Below are positions 43,555-50,917 of a DNA stretch of 64,000 nucleotides, one piece after another. Origin of the DNA: Candidatus Woesearchaeota archaeon (GTDB lineage: Archaea > Nanobdellota > Nanobdellia > Woesearchaeales > JAHWIC01); assembly GCA_019322805.1 (NCBI GenBank), contig JAHWIC010000002.1, positions 1 through 64,000 on the forward strand, read 5' to 3'. Every line of letters starts with the position of its first letter. Position 1 is the stretch's first letter. Both the position numbers and the translations under genes were made by a program. The notes under the pieces are model-generated. The model had not been told where the DNA came from, did no database searches, and saw nothing but the letters and a program-made list of their open reading frames with translations.

Positions 43555-45428
43555 TTTCCACCATTGATCTCGATTATCTTTTTTAATATTTTTTCTTTGC
43601 CTTTCCAAACCAAGGCTTCTTTTAAGACGCCTGATATGGTTTCGACAGGTATTATTTTTATCTGACTGAGTTTTTTTGGATCTATTATTATATCCTGTAT
43701 ATTTGATTTTGGCACTATCACATTCTTGATTCCTGCGTCAATCGCAGCTTCTACCTTTGATGAAACTCCACCAACAGGAAGGACCTCCCCTCTTACTGAT
43801 AATGAACCTGTCAGTGCAAAGTTCTGCCTTACAGGTATTTTTTCTAAAGCAGATATTATTGATGTTGCTACTGCTATTGAGGCTGAGTCACCTTCAACGC
43901 CTTCGTAAGTCTGGAGGAATTGAACATACAAATCATATGTTTCCTTTATATCTTCACCAAAGTATTTTTTTATTATGGCGGAAACATTCTTTATAGCTTC
44001 TTTTGCTATTTCTCCAAGCTTTCCGGTTGCAATGATTTCTTTTTCCTTTCCCCCAGGTGTTACCTGTGATTCTATAGGAAGGATTATTCCTGAGTATGCG
44101 TCTGCGCCACCAATAACAGCTAATCCATTTACTCTTCCAATCTTGCTGCCGTCGGTGATTATTACATCGTATTCCTTTTTCCTCTCAATATATTTATCTG
44201 CTATCTGCTGTTCTAGGGTTCTTGCTATTTTTTTAGCCTCAATTATGTGTTTCTTTTCAGTAAATTTCGCATTTTGTTTTTTTGCAAGATCTCCTGCAGC
44301 TCTTATTAAACCACCTAATTCCCTTAATCTTAAGGTTAAGTGGCCTTTACGGTTTGCTCTTCTTCTTGCTTCTTCAATTATTTCTTCAACACCTTCCTTG
44401 CTGAAGTGAGGTATTTTAGCATCTTTTACAACCTCTTGTGCAACAAATAATGCAATCTTGTCCCTGTTTTCTTCTGTATCTTTGATAGTTTCATCCATAT
44501 AAACCTCATAACCATAGCCTCTTATCCTTGACCTTAAGGCAGGATGCATGTGCTTTACTGTTTCCATGTTTCCAGCTGCAACAAGAATAAAATCGCATGG
44601 AACTGGCTCTGTTCTGACCATTGCTCCTGCTGAACGCTCACTCTGGCCTGTTATTGAGAATTTCTTTTCCTGCAGGGCTGATAATAATTCCTGCTGTGTT
44701 GCTGGATGCAAAGTTGCAATCTCATCTACAAAGAGGACTCCTTTGTTTGCTTTATGCATCATACCTGCAACAACCCTTTCATGAGCAGGTGTTCCCAAGC
44801 CGCCAGACTGGAAAGGGTCATGGAGTACATCTCCCAGTAATGCTCCAGCATGTGCTCCTGTTGCATCAAAGAAAGGTGCATGCTTCTTATTGAAATTATC
44901 AACGATTAATCTGGGTATAAGTATTTTGGTGCCTGTGATTCCTCGTTTTCCCATATTTAGAAAGATGACAAAAGCTGCAAGGAATATCATTCCTCCAAGA
45001 AAGAATGCTGTGAACATTAAATCTGACTTGTAATAGCCTCTGACCCACCAGGGAGCTATCATTGCTAAAAGAACCAGGACAAACATTATCAAGTTCTGGT
45101 TCTTGAACATAGTCATGCTTTCTATCTTTGCCTTCTTGACTAGTTCACGGCCTTTGCCTGCTTTTAGTGTCCTTATCAAAGGGGTGTTCTCATCATTAGG
45201 ATTTGGGAAAGAAACAGTATCCATAAGGGTCTCTTTTGGCAGTAACTCTGCTAAGCCCATCCCAAGCATAGACTTGCCTGTGCCAGGCTCTCCTATTAAA
45301 AGGACGTGTCTTCTTTGGGCAGCAGCTTTTTTCATTACCTCAACAGCATCATCCTGGCCAATGACCTGGTCTATTATGTTCTTATTTACCTTTATGTCTG
45401 CTGTTGTCTTATACTTTAGTTTTGGCAT
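43551..45428 (-). CDS. lonB: archaeal LonB membrane-bound ATP-dependent protease
   Basis: About 625 residues: AAA+ domain with Walker A GEPGTGKSMLG, two membrane segments inserted in the ATPase (NLIMFVLVLLAMIAPWW and FFLGGMIFLAAFVIFL), Walker B VLFVDEIATL, and a Lon protease domain with catalytic serine in EGDSASIAVA and lysine in SSKVEAAIDAG. The start at 45428 (MPKLKYK) lies about 25 nt after a TTTTTAAATA TATA box, so the 21-residue upstream extension is rejected. The message is leaderless. Confidence 0.93.
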   Translation of the reverse strand: MPKLKYKTTADIKVNKNIIDQVIGQDDAVEVMKKAAAQRRHVLLIGEPGTGKSMLGMGLAELLPKETLMDTVSFPNPNDENTPLIRTLKAGKGRELVKKAKIESMTMFKNQNLIMFVLVLLAMIAPWWVRGYYKSDLMFTAFFLGGMIFLAAFVIFLNMGKRGITGTKILIPRLIVDNFNKKHAPFFDATGAHAGALLGDVLHDPFQSGGLGTPAHERVVAGMMHKANKGVLFVDEIATLHPATQQELLSALQEKKFSITGQSERSAGAMVRTEPVPCDFILVAAGNMETVKHMHPALRSRIRGYGYEVYMDETIKDTEENRDKIALFVAQEVVKDAKIPHFSKEGVEEIIEEARRRANRKGHLTLRLRELGGLIRAAGDLAKKQNAKFTEKKHIIEAKKIARTLEQQIADKYIERKKEYDVIITDGSKIGRVNGLAVIGGADAYSGIILPIESQVTPGGKEKEIIATGKLGEIAKEAIKNVSAIIKKYFGEDIKETYDLYVQFLQTYEGVEGDSASIAVATSIISALEKIPVRQNFALTGSLSVRGEVLPVGGVSSKVEAAIDAGIKNVIVPKSNIQDIIIDPKKLSQIKIIPVETISGVLKEALVWKGKEKILKKIIEINGGK

Positions 45429-45503
45429 GTTGTCTAGAGATAGTCTAGTATTTAAAAATGTTAGCATAAAAAGTATTAAATAAAAACACATAATGACACT
45501 ATT

Positions 45504-45851
45504 ATGAAGGAGAAAATACTGCTTAGAACAGCACTAATTGTTTCTATTGTGGGCGTTACACTCCTATTTTTTATTTCTGACTTCAGTGAACTTGGAGAAA
45601 CAGGCATAGAAGAGATAACAATTGACGACTTAGATAAGAATGTTAAAGTGATTGGAGCTGTTACCAAGGTTATTGATACTGATAAGGTTCTCATAATGGA
45701 TATTGCCCAACAAGAAGAGTTCAAGGTTGTTGTGTTCAAGGATAAGAACATCAGCTTGAAAAGAGGTGATTATATTGAGGTTTTAGGGACAGTTGAGGAG
45801 TATGAAGGTGAGCTTGAGATTATTGGCGACAGAATAAGGCTGATTGATTAA
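45504..45851 (+). CDS. membrane-anchored OB-fold protein
   Basis: The 115-residue protein has one N-terminal membrane segment (ALIVSIVGVTLLFFI) and an OB-fold (KVIGAVTKVIDTDKVLIMDIAQQEEFKVVVF, GDYIEVLGTVEEYEGELEIIGDRIRLI). It may bind nucleic acid or oligosaccharide near the membrane. The remnant of a TctA-like gene starts 1 nt after its stop, suggesting the two were once an operon. Confidence 0.7.
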   Translation: MKEKILLRTALIVSIVGVTLLFFISDFSELGETGIEEITIDDLDKNVKVIGAVTKVIDTDKVLIMDIAQQEEFKVVVFKDKNISLKRGDYIEVLGTVEEYEGELEIIGDRIRLID

Positions 45852-45852
45852 A

Positions 45853-45969
45853 ATGTTTGTGCAGGTATTTATTTCAATTCTTTGCGGTGTTTGTGCAGGG
45901 ATTGTGACCGGCAAGTGTGTGGTTGGTTCCTCGCTTCAAGCCAAAATTTATCGACTGCAATACAAATGA
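45853..45969 (+). pseudogene. 5' remnant of a TctA-like (DUF112) permease gene
   Basis: MFVQVFISILCGVCAGIVTG matches the start of the intact protein at 47528 (MFLSTIIAILCGILAGVVTG) residue by residue, then diverges into unrelated sequence and stops after 38 codons. The 162 nt that follow up to the next gene hold no reading frame; a short stem CTTAG/CTAAG near 45982-45998 is the only structure I see. It is a broken duplicate left beside its operon partner. Confidence 0.65.
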
Positions 45970-46131
45970 AATACAAATAGTCTTAGGTGATAACTAAGAT
46001 TATTGATAAGCCGTAACACAGGCCGATGACTTAGTGATTACATTAAATAAGCAGCTGTTTTCTGGAAGCTTGAATAAGTGACCATAAGTTTTAAATAGGA
46101 CAATTTATGACGTACAAGGAAAGGGAGATTA

Positions 46132-47403
46132 ATGAGAATCCTATTTGTCAATGCAGCGCGTAAGAAGCATATGTTTGCATTAGCTCCACCTTTAGCGCTA
46201 GCCACATTGGCTGCACATACTCCTCAAAATTATACTATTGAGATAGTTGACGAGTATGTTTCCTCTTTAAAATTCAAAGATTTTGATCTAGTCGCGATAT
46301 CTTGCACAACAGATGCAGCAGTAAGAGGATATGAGATAGCAAAAAAGTACAGAGAAAAGGGAGCTAAAGTGGTTATGGGTGGAGTCCATGTATCTATGTT
46401 ACCAAACGAAGCAATAAACTATTGCGATAGTGTAGTTATAGGAGAGGCAGAAAGTGTTTGGAAGATAGTTTTAAATGATTTTGAAAACAATTCATTAAAG
46501 AAATTCTACTATGGAAAAAGGCTACCTATGGTTAATATGCCAATACCTAGAAGAGATTTATTCAAAAAGAGGTATGTTATGCAAAACGTAGAGACAGCAA
46601 GAGGCTGTCCATTCCGATGCGAGTTTTGTTCTGTTTCAGCTTTTAGTGGAGAAACCTACAGGCAAAGACCTGTTAAAGAGGTGATTGACGAAATAGAGAC
46701 TATAAAACAGAGAAATATCCTCTTTGTTGATGATAATATATTGGGAGTGGGTAAAGATAACGAGGAAAGGGCAATAAAATTATGCAATGAACTTAAACCC
46801 TTAAACAAGAGATTGTTTGCACAAACATCAATAAATGTAGCAGATAATGATGAAGTTCTAAAAGCATTTTCTGATGCAGGCATGAAGGTGTTATTCGTAG
46901 GGATAGAATCCTTAAATAAAAAAAATTTAGAACAGATGGGCAAAGGAATAAACCTAGGTAGGATTAAGGATTATAAGAGAATAATAAGAAAGATACATGA
47001 TCATGGAATGTGTGTCTTAGGTTCATTTATTTTTGGCAATGATTATGATACAAAAAAAACTTTTAAAGATATAATAGAATTTATTAATGCTGCTGATTTG
47101 GATGCAAATTTATTTCATTTTTTGCTGCCGCTGCCAGGCACGAGACTTTATGGTAGGTTGTTCAAAGAAAATAGAATATTGTATACTAATTATCCCGATG
47201 ATTGGAAAAAGTATAGAGAGGTTGTTTTCAAACCTAAAAATATGACTTCTGAGGAATTAGAGCTAAATACCTATGATGCTTTGAAGCAAACAACATCTCT
47301 TGGATTTTCATTTAATAAGTTCCTCAAATCAATGTCGATAACAAAATCATTGAGTGTTTCAACAGGGATATTTATTTATAATTATATAAAGAGTGGGTGG
47401 TAA
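46132..47403 (+). CDS. B12-binding-domain radical SAM enzyme
   Basis: The 423-residue protein has an N-terminal cobalamin-binding Rossmann domain (ILFVNAARKKH, LAPPLALATLAAHT, DLVAISCTTDAA, VVMGGVHVSMLP) and a radical SAM domain with C159-x3-C163-x2-C166 (ARGCPFRCEFCSVS). The DxHxxG motif that binds B12 histidine-on is not evident. Family members methylate or rearrange lipids, peptides or sugars. It separates the OB-fold gene and TctA-like remnant from the intact permease, as expected if this segment is an insertion. Confidence 0.8.
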   Translation: MRILFVNAARKKHMFALAPPLALATLAAHTPQNYTIEIVDEYVSSLKFKDFDLVAISCTTDAAVRGYEIAKKYREKGAKVVMGGVHVSMLPNEAINYCDSVVIGEAESVWKIVLNDFENNSLKKFYYGKRLPMVNMPIPRRDLFKKRYVMQNVETARGCPFRCEFCSVSAFSGETYRQRPVKEVIDEIETIKQRNILFVDDNILGVGKDNEERAIKLCNELKPLNKRLFAQTSINVADNDEVLKAFSDAGMKVLFVGIESLNKKNLEQMGKGINLGRIKDYKRIIRKIHDHGMCVLGSFIFGNDYDTKKTFKDIIEFINAADLDANLFHFLLPLPGTRLYGRLFKENRILYTNYPDDWKKYREVVFKPKNMTSEELELNTYDALKQTTSLGFSFNKFLKSMSITKSLSVSTGIFIYNYIKSGW

Positions 47404-47527
47404 ACAACTGAAAAATACGTCGAGATTAAAGTAAGAATAAACAAACAGTTTGTTTATTTAGCTAATTCTAATTGAATAATATCCATTAAACTAAACAACT
47501 GATGTCTTAGGACATGGAGGTGAAAAA

Positions 47528-48739
47528 ATGTTTTTGTCGACGATAATTGCAATACTTTGCGGAATCTTGGCTGGGGTCGTGACAGGCTTAATCCCTGGCA
47601 TACATATCAATCTTGTTTCGTTGTTGTTGGTTTCAATCTCCGGCTATTTCCTGGCAATTACTTCTTCTCTAACACTTGGTGTGTTTATAATCGCAATGGC
47701 TGTCACGCATACATTTCTTGACTCAATTCCGTCTATATTCTTAGGAGCTCCTGATGCTGATATGGTTTTAGGTGTTTTGCCAGGCCATAAGTTATTGCTT
47801 GAGGGCAAAGGTTATGAAGCTGTTAAGTTAACCACAATTGGTTCTTTGGTCTGCCTTGTTCTTGTTGTTCTTATAATACCAATTATGATTCCAGCTGTTC
47901 CCTGGATTTATTCAGTTATCCAGCCTTTTATTGGGTGGATTTTGATTTTTGTTGTTGTGTTTATGCTTTTGAAAGAGAATGGTGTAAAAGGAAAGCTTTG
48001 GGGCAGTTATGTATTCCTTCTTTCTGGTGTGCTGGGAATGATTGTATTTAGCTTGCCAAACCTAAAGCAGCCCCTTTTTCCGATGTTGTCAGGATTATTT
48101 GGTGTAAGTACTCTTATAACCTCTCTGTCTAACAATGTTAAGGTTCCAAAACAGAAGATTACAGAGACAATTGTCGTCGAGAAAAAGAATAAGTTTAAGG
48201 CATATGGTGCTGCTGTTTTTTCCGGAAGCCTGACTGGAATGTTTCCTGGCCTTGGCTCTGCACAGGCAGCAATATTATCTACTCAGCTTGTTGGTGATAT
48301 AGGGAATCATGCTTTTTTGATTTTGGTTGGTGGAATCAATACAGTGAATTTTGTATTTAGTCTTGTGACTCTTTATACTCTGCAGAAAGCCAGGAATGGC
48401 GCAATTGTTGCTGTAATGGAAATCCTTAAAGAAATTAGCGTTAACGAGTTGGTTGTGTTTTTATGCGCTGCGCTTATTGCTGGGGGAATTGCTACTTTCC
48501 TCGCTTTGTTTATTACTCGTGGATTTTCGAGTTTGATTAATAAGATAAATTACAGAAAATTATGTATTTCTATAATAACATTGATAAGTGTTTTAGTGCT
48601 TTATTTTTCCGGAATTATTGGAATTTTGATTTTGGTTGTGTCGACTGCAATTGGGATTATTCCCGCGCTTGTTGGAGTTAAAAGGTCTAACGCAATGGGC
48701 TGTCTGCTTTTGCCCGTTATATTGTATTTTATTTTATAA
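47528..48739 (+). CDS. TctA-like membrane permease (DUF112 family)
   Basis: The 403-residue protein has about 10 membrane segments and two family motifs: GVVTGLIPGIHINLVSLLL near residues 17-35 and a symmetrical GSLTGMFPGLGSAQAAIL in the second half. The internal repeat is typical of the TctA/DUF112 family. No TctB or TctC partners are seen, so it is not a standard tripartite transporter; the archaeal substrate is unknown. A GGAGGTG ribosome site precedes the ATG. Confidence 0.8.
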   Translation: MFLSTIIAILCGILAGVVTGLIPGIHINLVSLLLVSISGYFLAITSSLTLGVFIIAMAVTHTFLDSIPSIFLGAPDADMVLGVLPGHKLLLEGKGYEAVKLTTIGSLVCLVLVVLIIPIMIPAVPWIYSVIQPFIGWILIFVVVFMLLKENGVKGKLWGSYVFLLSGVLGMIVFSLPNLKQPLFPMLSGLFGVSTLITSLSNNVKVPKQKITETIVVEKKNKFKAYGAAVFSGSLTGMFPGLGSAQAAILSTQLVGDIGNHAFLILVGGINTVNFVFSLVTLYTLQKARNGAIVAVMEILKEISVNELVVFLCAALIAGGIATFLALFITRGFSSLINKINYRKLCISIITLISVLVLYFSGIIGILILVVSTAIGIIPALVGVKRSNAMGCLLLPVILYFIL

Positions 48740-48788
48740 TGCGGTAAATTTATATATCAATATGATTAGGTATTTCAATGGTGATACA

Positions 48789-48971
48789 ATGGGATTCTTA
48801 ACAAAAATTAAGATAGCTAAGTTAAAGAGGAGATTAGCTAGTGTAACTGCGTTATTACAAACAGCTAAAGTCCAAAAGGATGTAAAGTTGGCAAAAAAAT
48901 TAACTGCTTTGCAGGCTGTTCTAACTGATAAGATAAGTGCTTTAGAGCAAAGTAAGAAAAAGGTTGGATAA
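48789..48971 (+). CDS. 60-residue coiled-coil protein, unknown
   Basis: MGFLTKIKIAKLKRRLASVT continues as a Lys/Ala/Leu-rich amphipathic helix. A TATA box (TTTATATATC near 48748-48757) and a GGTGAT ribosome site before the ATG support it as a real gene. No motif is recognised. Confidence 0.6.
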   Translation: MGFLTKIKIAKLKRRLASVTALLQTAKVQKDVKLAKKLTALQAVLTDKISALEQSKKKVG

Positions 48972-49003
48972 GCTTTTTAAATAAAACCCTAATTCTTGAG
49001 CCT

Positions 49004-49261
49004 ATGGAAGGAATAATATCCAATTTCAGACGCGGAAGACACAGGCAAGTAACAAACCAGATGATTATTAAGCCTGCCGGTGTTGACAAGAAAGAAGCAG
49101 CTGCAAAACTGGTCGGCAAAGCAGTCAGCTGGAAGAGCCCTGCTGGTAAAGAGATAAAAGGGAAAGTAGCTAAGGAGCACGGCAGGAATGGTTCTGTAAG
49201 GGTCCTTTTTGAGACAGGAATGCCTGGGCAGTCAATAGGTACTAAAGTTAGTATTCAATAA
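49004..49261 (+). CDS. rpl35ae: large ribosomal subunit protein eL33 (L35Ae)
   Basis: The 85-residue protein has the L35Ae beta-barrel pattern: GRHRQVTNQMIIKPAGV, AAKLVGKAVSWKSPAGKEIKGKVAKEHGRNGSVRVLFE and GQSIGTKV. TTTTTAAATA at 48974-48983 lies about 25 nt before the ATG, so the message is leaderless. It is convergent with the tRNA-Met/element-D unit. Confidence 0.95.
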   Translation: MEGIISNFRRGRHRQVTNQMIIKPAGVDKKEAAAKLVGKAVSWKSPAGKEIKGKVAKEHGRNGSVRVLFETGMPGQSIGTKVSIQ

Positions 49262-49590
49262 ATCATTAATTCTTATCACTAGGTGCACAAAAACATTTAG
49301 AATTAGTTGTGAACTTTGATTTTAACTATCATGTTAAATTATCACTAATAACAATTAAATCCGAATTCCTTTCACAACCACAATAAAGGTTATAGTAAGC
49401 GAAATTATATAATCAATAGTTTCGCTTACTAAATAGTAAACGCAATCTTTCATAAAATAGTTGCGTTTACTAAATTTTCGTCTGCTTATGGTTCTTAAGA
49501 AACAGGAGCGGGATGATTTTTGCCTTAAGTAAGGAATAAAGCAAAAATCGGATTTATTATTTTTCTAATGATATTTTTTATTGATAAGAA
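49262..49590 (-). repeat. dispersed multi-hairpin element, copy D (expanded)
   Basis: On the minus strand it starts 5 nt after the initiator tRNA and ends at the eL33 stop. Hairpin 1 (GATTTTTGCTTT ... AAGGCAAAAATC) and the CTGTTTCTTAAGAACCA linker match copies A and B. Hairpin 2 has been opened by two new 12-bp hairpins: TAGTAAGCGAAA with TTTCGCTTACTA (49393-49404, 49420-49431) and TAGTAAACGCAA with TTGCGTTTACTA (49434-49445, 49461-49472). It fills the whole gap between the genes. Confidence 0.7.
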
Positions 49591-49608
49591 AAAATAGCGG
49601 GGAATGGA

Positions 49609-49648
49609 CTCTCAAATCCTGAGGGATTTGTGGTCTCCCTCTGGGATA
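49609..49648 (-). other. BHB intron in initiator tRNA T loop (40 nt)
   Basis: Central helix TTCA with TGAG, bulges AA|T and AG|T. The body has ATCC/GGAT and GAGGGA/TCCCTC stems. Confidence 0.85.
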
Positions 49649-49670
49649 TTTGAACCATCGACCTGAGGGT

Positions 49671-49685
49671 CTCTCTGCTTAAGCA
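49671..49685 (-). other. BHB intron in initiator tRNA anticodon loop (15 nt)
   Basis: Central helix CTCA with AGAG (three pairs plus A-A), bulges TA|T and AG|A, body GCTTAAGC. It is the shortest intron in the window. Confidence 0.82.
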
Positions 49686-49827
49686 TATGAGCCCTCCGGG
49701 CACTCCTGACTGCCCTACCCCGCTGTAAGGTCTGAGAAATAATCGGCTATTTATAAAAGTTTGGAATAAAAAAGAAAACGAAAGATAAATAAATACATTC
49801 AATAAATCAGAGATAGAGGTGTTTACT

Positions 49828-50124
49828 ATGACAAATGGAATAAAATTATTAATACTTGATATATTAAAGCCGATAGAGCCCCCTATATTAGAATATGCCC
49901 AGGCTATAGCTGCTATAGATAAATCGTATTCTGTGAGTCTCAGGGTTGAAGAGATCGATGAGAAGACCGAAACAGTTGAGGTGATTGTTATCGGTGATAA
50001 CATCAACTTCAAAAAAATAGAAGAGAAGATTAACAAGCTTGGCGGAACAGTGCATAGCTTAGACGAGGTCTCTGAGGGAAAACAGATGATTAACTCCAAG
50101 GATTTTTCTGGGATGCGTAAATGA
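49828..50124 (+). CDS. DUF211-family protein
   Basis: The 98-residue protein, GIKLLILDILKPIEPPILEYAQ ... VTVEVIVIGDNINFKKIEEKINKLGGTVHSLDEV-like, matches the archaeal DUF211 family, a ferredoxin-like fold forming ring-shaped oligomers and possibly binding divalent metal. The ATG at 49828 follows a GAGGTG site. Its stop overlaps the VIT-like membrane protein gene (ATGA), so a shared metal-related role is plausible. Confidence 0.8.
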   Translation: MTNGIKLLILDILKPIEPPILEYAQAIAAIDKSYSVSLRVEEIDEKTETVEVIVIGDNINFKKIEEKINKLGGTVHSLDEVSEGKQMINSKDFSGMRK

Positions 50125-50699
50125 TAAACTTTTTTAGGAAAATATTAGATTATGTGAAATTGGGCATTTCTGACAAGATTGCTAGAAGGTACTTTATTGT
50201 GAATGCTTTTGATGGTTCCTTGACTCTTCTTGGTATGTTGATGGGAGCCTTTATCGTAGGTATTGAAAATTACCATGTTATCTTTGGAGCTGGAATGGGA
50301 GCAACTATTGCTATGGGAATCTCTGGTCTTTCTGGGGCTTACCTCAGCGAGAAAGCTGAAAGGGCAGAAGGAATTAGAGAACTAGAGAAAGCAATGTTAA
50401 AGAAGCTGGATAATACTACCCTATCTGAAGCCTCGAAGGTTGCTCCTATATTCTCTGCTCTTGCACATGGAGGCTCTCCTTTCTTAGCAGGTCTTTTGAT
50501 AATGGCTCCTTTCTTTTTTGGAGAGCTTTTTTCAGTTACCCGGCTGGTTTACATGTCATTAGGGCTTTGTTTTGGAATCCTCTTCCTATTGGGGTTGGTA
50601 CTGGGAAAGATATCAAAAGAAAACATGTTTCTTTCTGGCATTAGAGCCTTGGCAGTAGGTATCTTTACAGCCGTGATTCTATATATATTCAAGATATAA
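50121..50699 (+). CDS. VIT1/CCC1-like membrane protein
   Basis: The 192-residue protein has five membrane segments and the VIT signature FDGSLTLLGMLMGAF plus ISGLSGAYLSEKAERAE. VIT/CCC1 proteins move iron or manganese across membranes. It is translated with the DUF211 gene. The 3' end runs into the tRNA-Ser gene on the other strand after 10 nt. Confidence 0.75.
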   Translation: MINFFRKILDYVKLGISDKIARRYFIVNAFDGSLTLLGMLMGAFIVGIENYHVIFGAGMGATIAMGISGLSGAYLSEKAERAEGIRELEKAMLKKLDNTTLSEASKVAPIFSALAHGGSPFLAGLLIMAPFFFGELFSVTRLVYMSLGLCFGILFLLGLVLGKISKENMFLSGIRALAVGIFTAVILYIFKI

Positions 50700-50709
50700 T
50701 AAAAGAAAA

Positions 50710-50835
50710 CGCCGCGGGGGAGACTTTCAAAAAGCATGCCGAACGCTGCGCGCGGCATGCTGTTTTTGAACTCCCGTGCCCCGAAGGACAGAGGATTAGC
50801 AATCCTCCGCAATGGCCGGGCTATGCGACCGCGGC
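50710..50835 (-). tRNA. tRNA-Ser(GCT) with a T-loop intron
   Basis: Acceptor GCCGCGG / CCGCGGC plus G. Anticodon arm GAGGA-TTGCTAA-TCCTC, anticodon GCT, uninterrupted. A long variable arm (GTCC-TTC-GGGGC) confirms a class II serine tRNA. T stem GGGAG/CTCCC encloses TTCAAA-T after removing 41 nt (50724-50764). A TATA box (minus strand, 50867-50856) is spaced correctly. Confidence 0.93.
50724..50764 (-). other. BHB intron in tRNA-Ser T loop (41 nt)
   Basis: Central helix TTCA with TGAA, bulges AA|A and AG|T. The body is a GC-rich 9-bp hairpin, AGCATGCCG / CGGCATGCT. Confidence 0.88.
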
Positions 50836-50917
50836 ATAGGATTTGTTATTTGTTATTTATATATAAATGTTGTTGATTTCATAATATTTAAATATCAGGA
50901 TAAAAAGATTAGTACAT

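Larger units (their letters stand above)
49595..49724 (-). tRNA. initiator tRNA-Met(CAT) with two introns
   Basis: Acceptor AGCGGGG / CCCCGCT plus A, so A1-U72 as in archaeal initiators. Anticodon stem GAGGG/CCCTC gives the three G-C pairs diagnostic of initiator tRNA. Anticodon loop CTCATA-A after removing 15 nt (49671-49685). T stem GATGG/CCATT with loop TTCAAA-T after removing 40 nt (49609-49648). A TATA box (TTTTATAAATA, minus strand 49758-49748) is correctly spaced. The 130-nt gene becomes 75 nt. Confidence 0.92.

Noticed and set aside
45970..46131. A cobalamin riboswitch before the B12-type radical SAM gene
   Set aside because: I do not find the B12-box consensus or the expected multi-stem fold in this 162-nt gap; only a 5-bp hairpin is visible.
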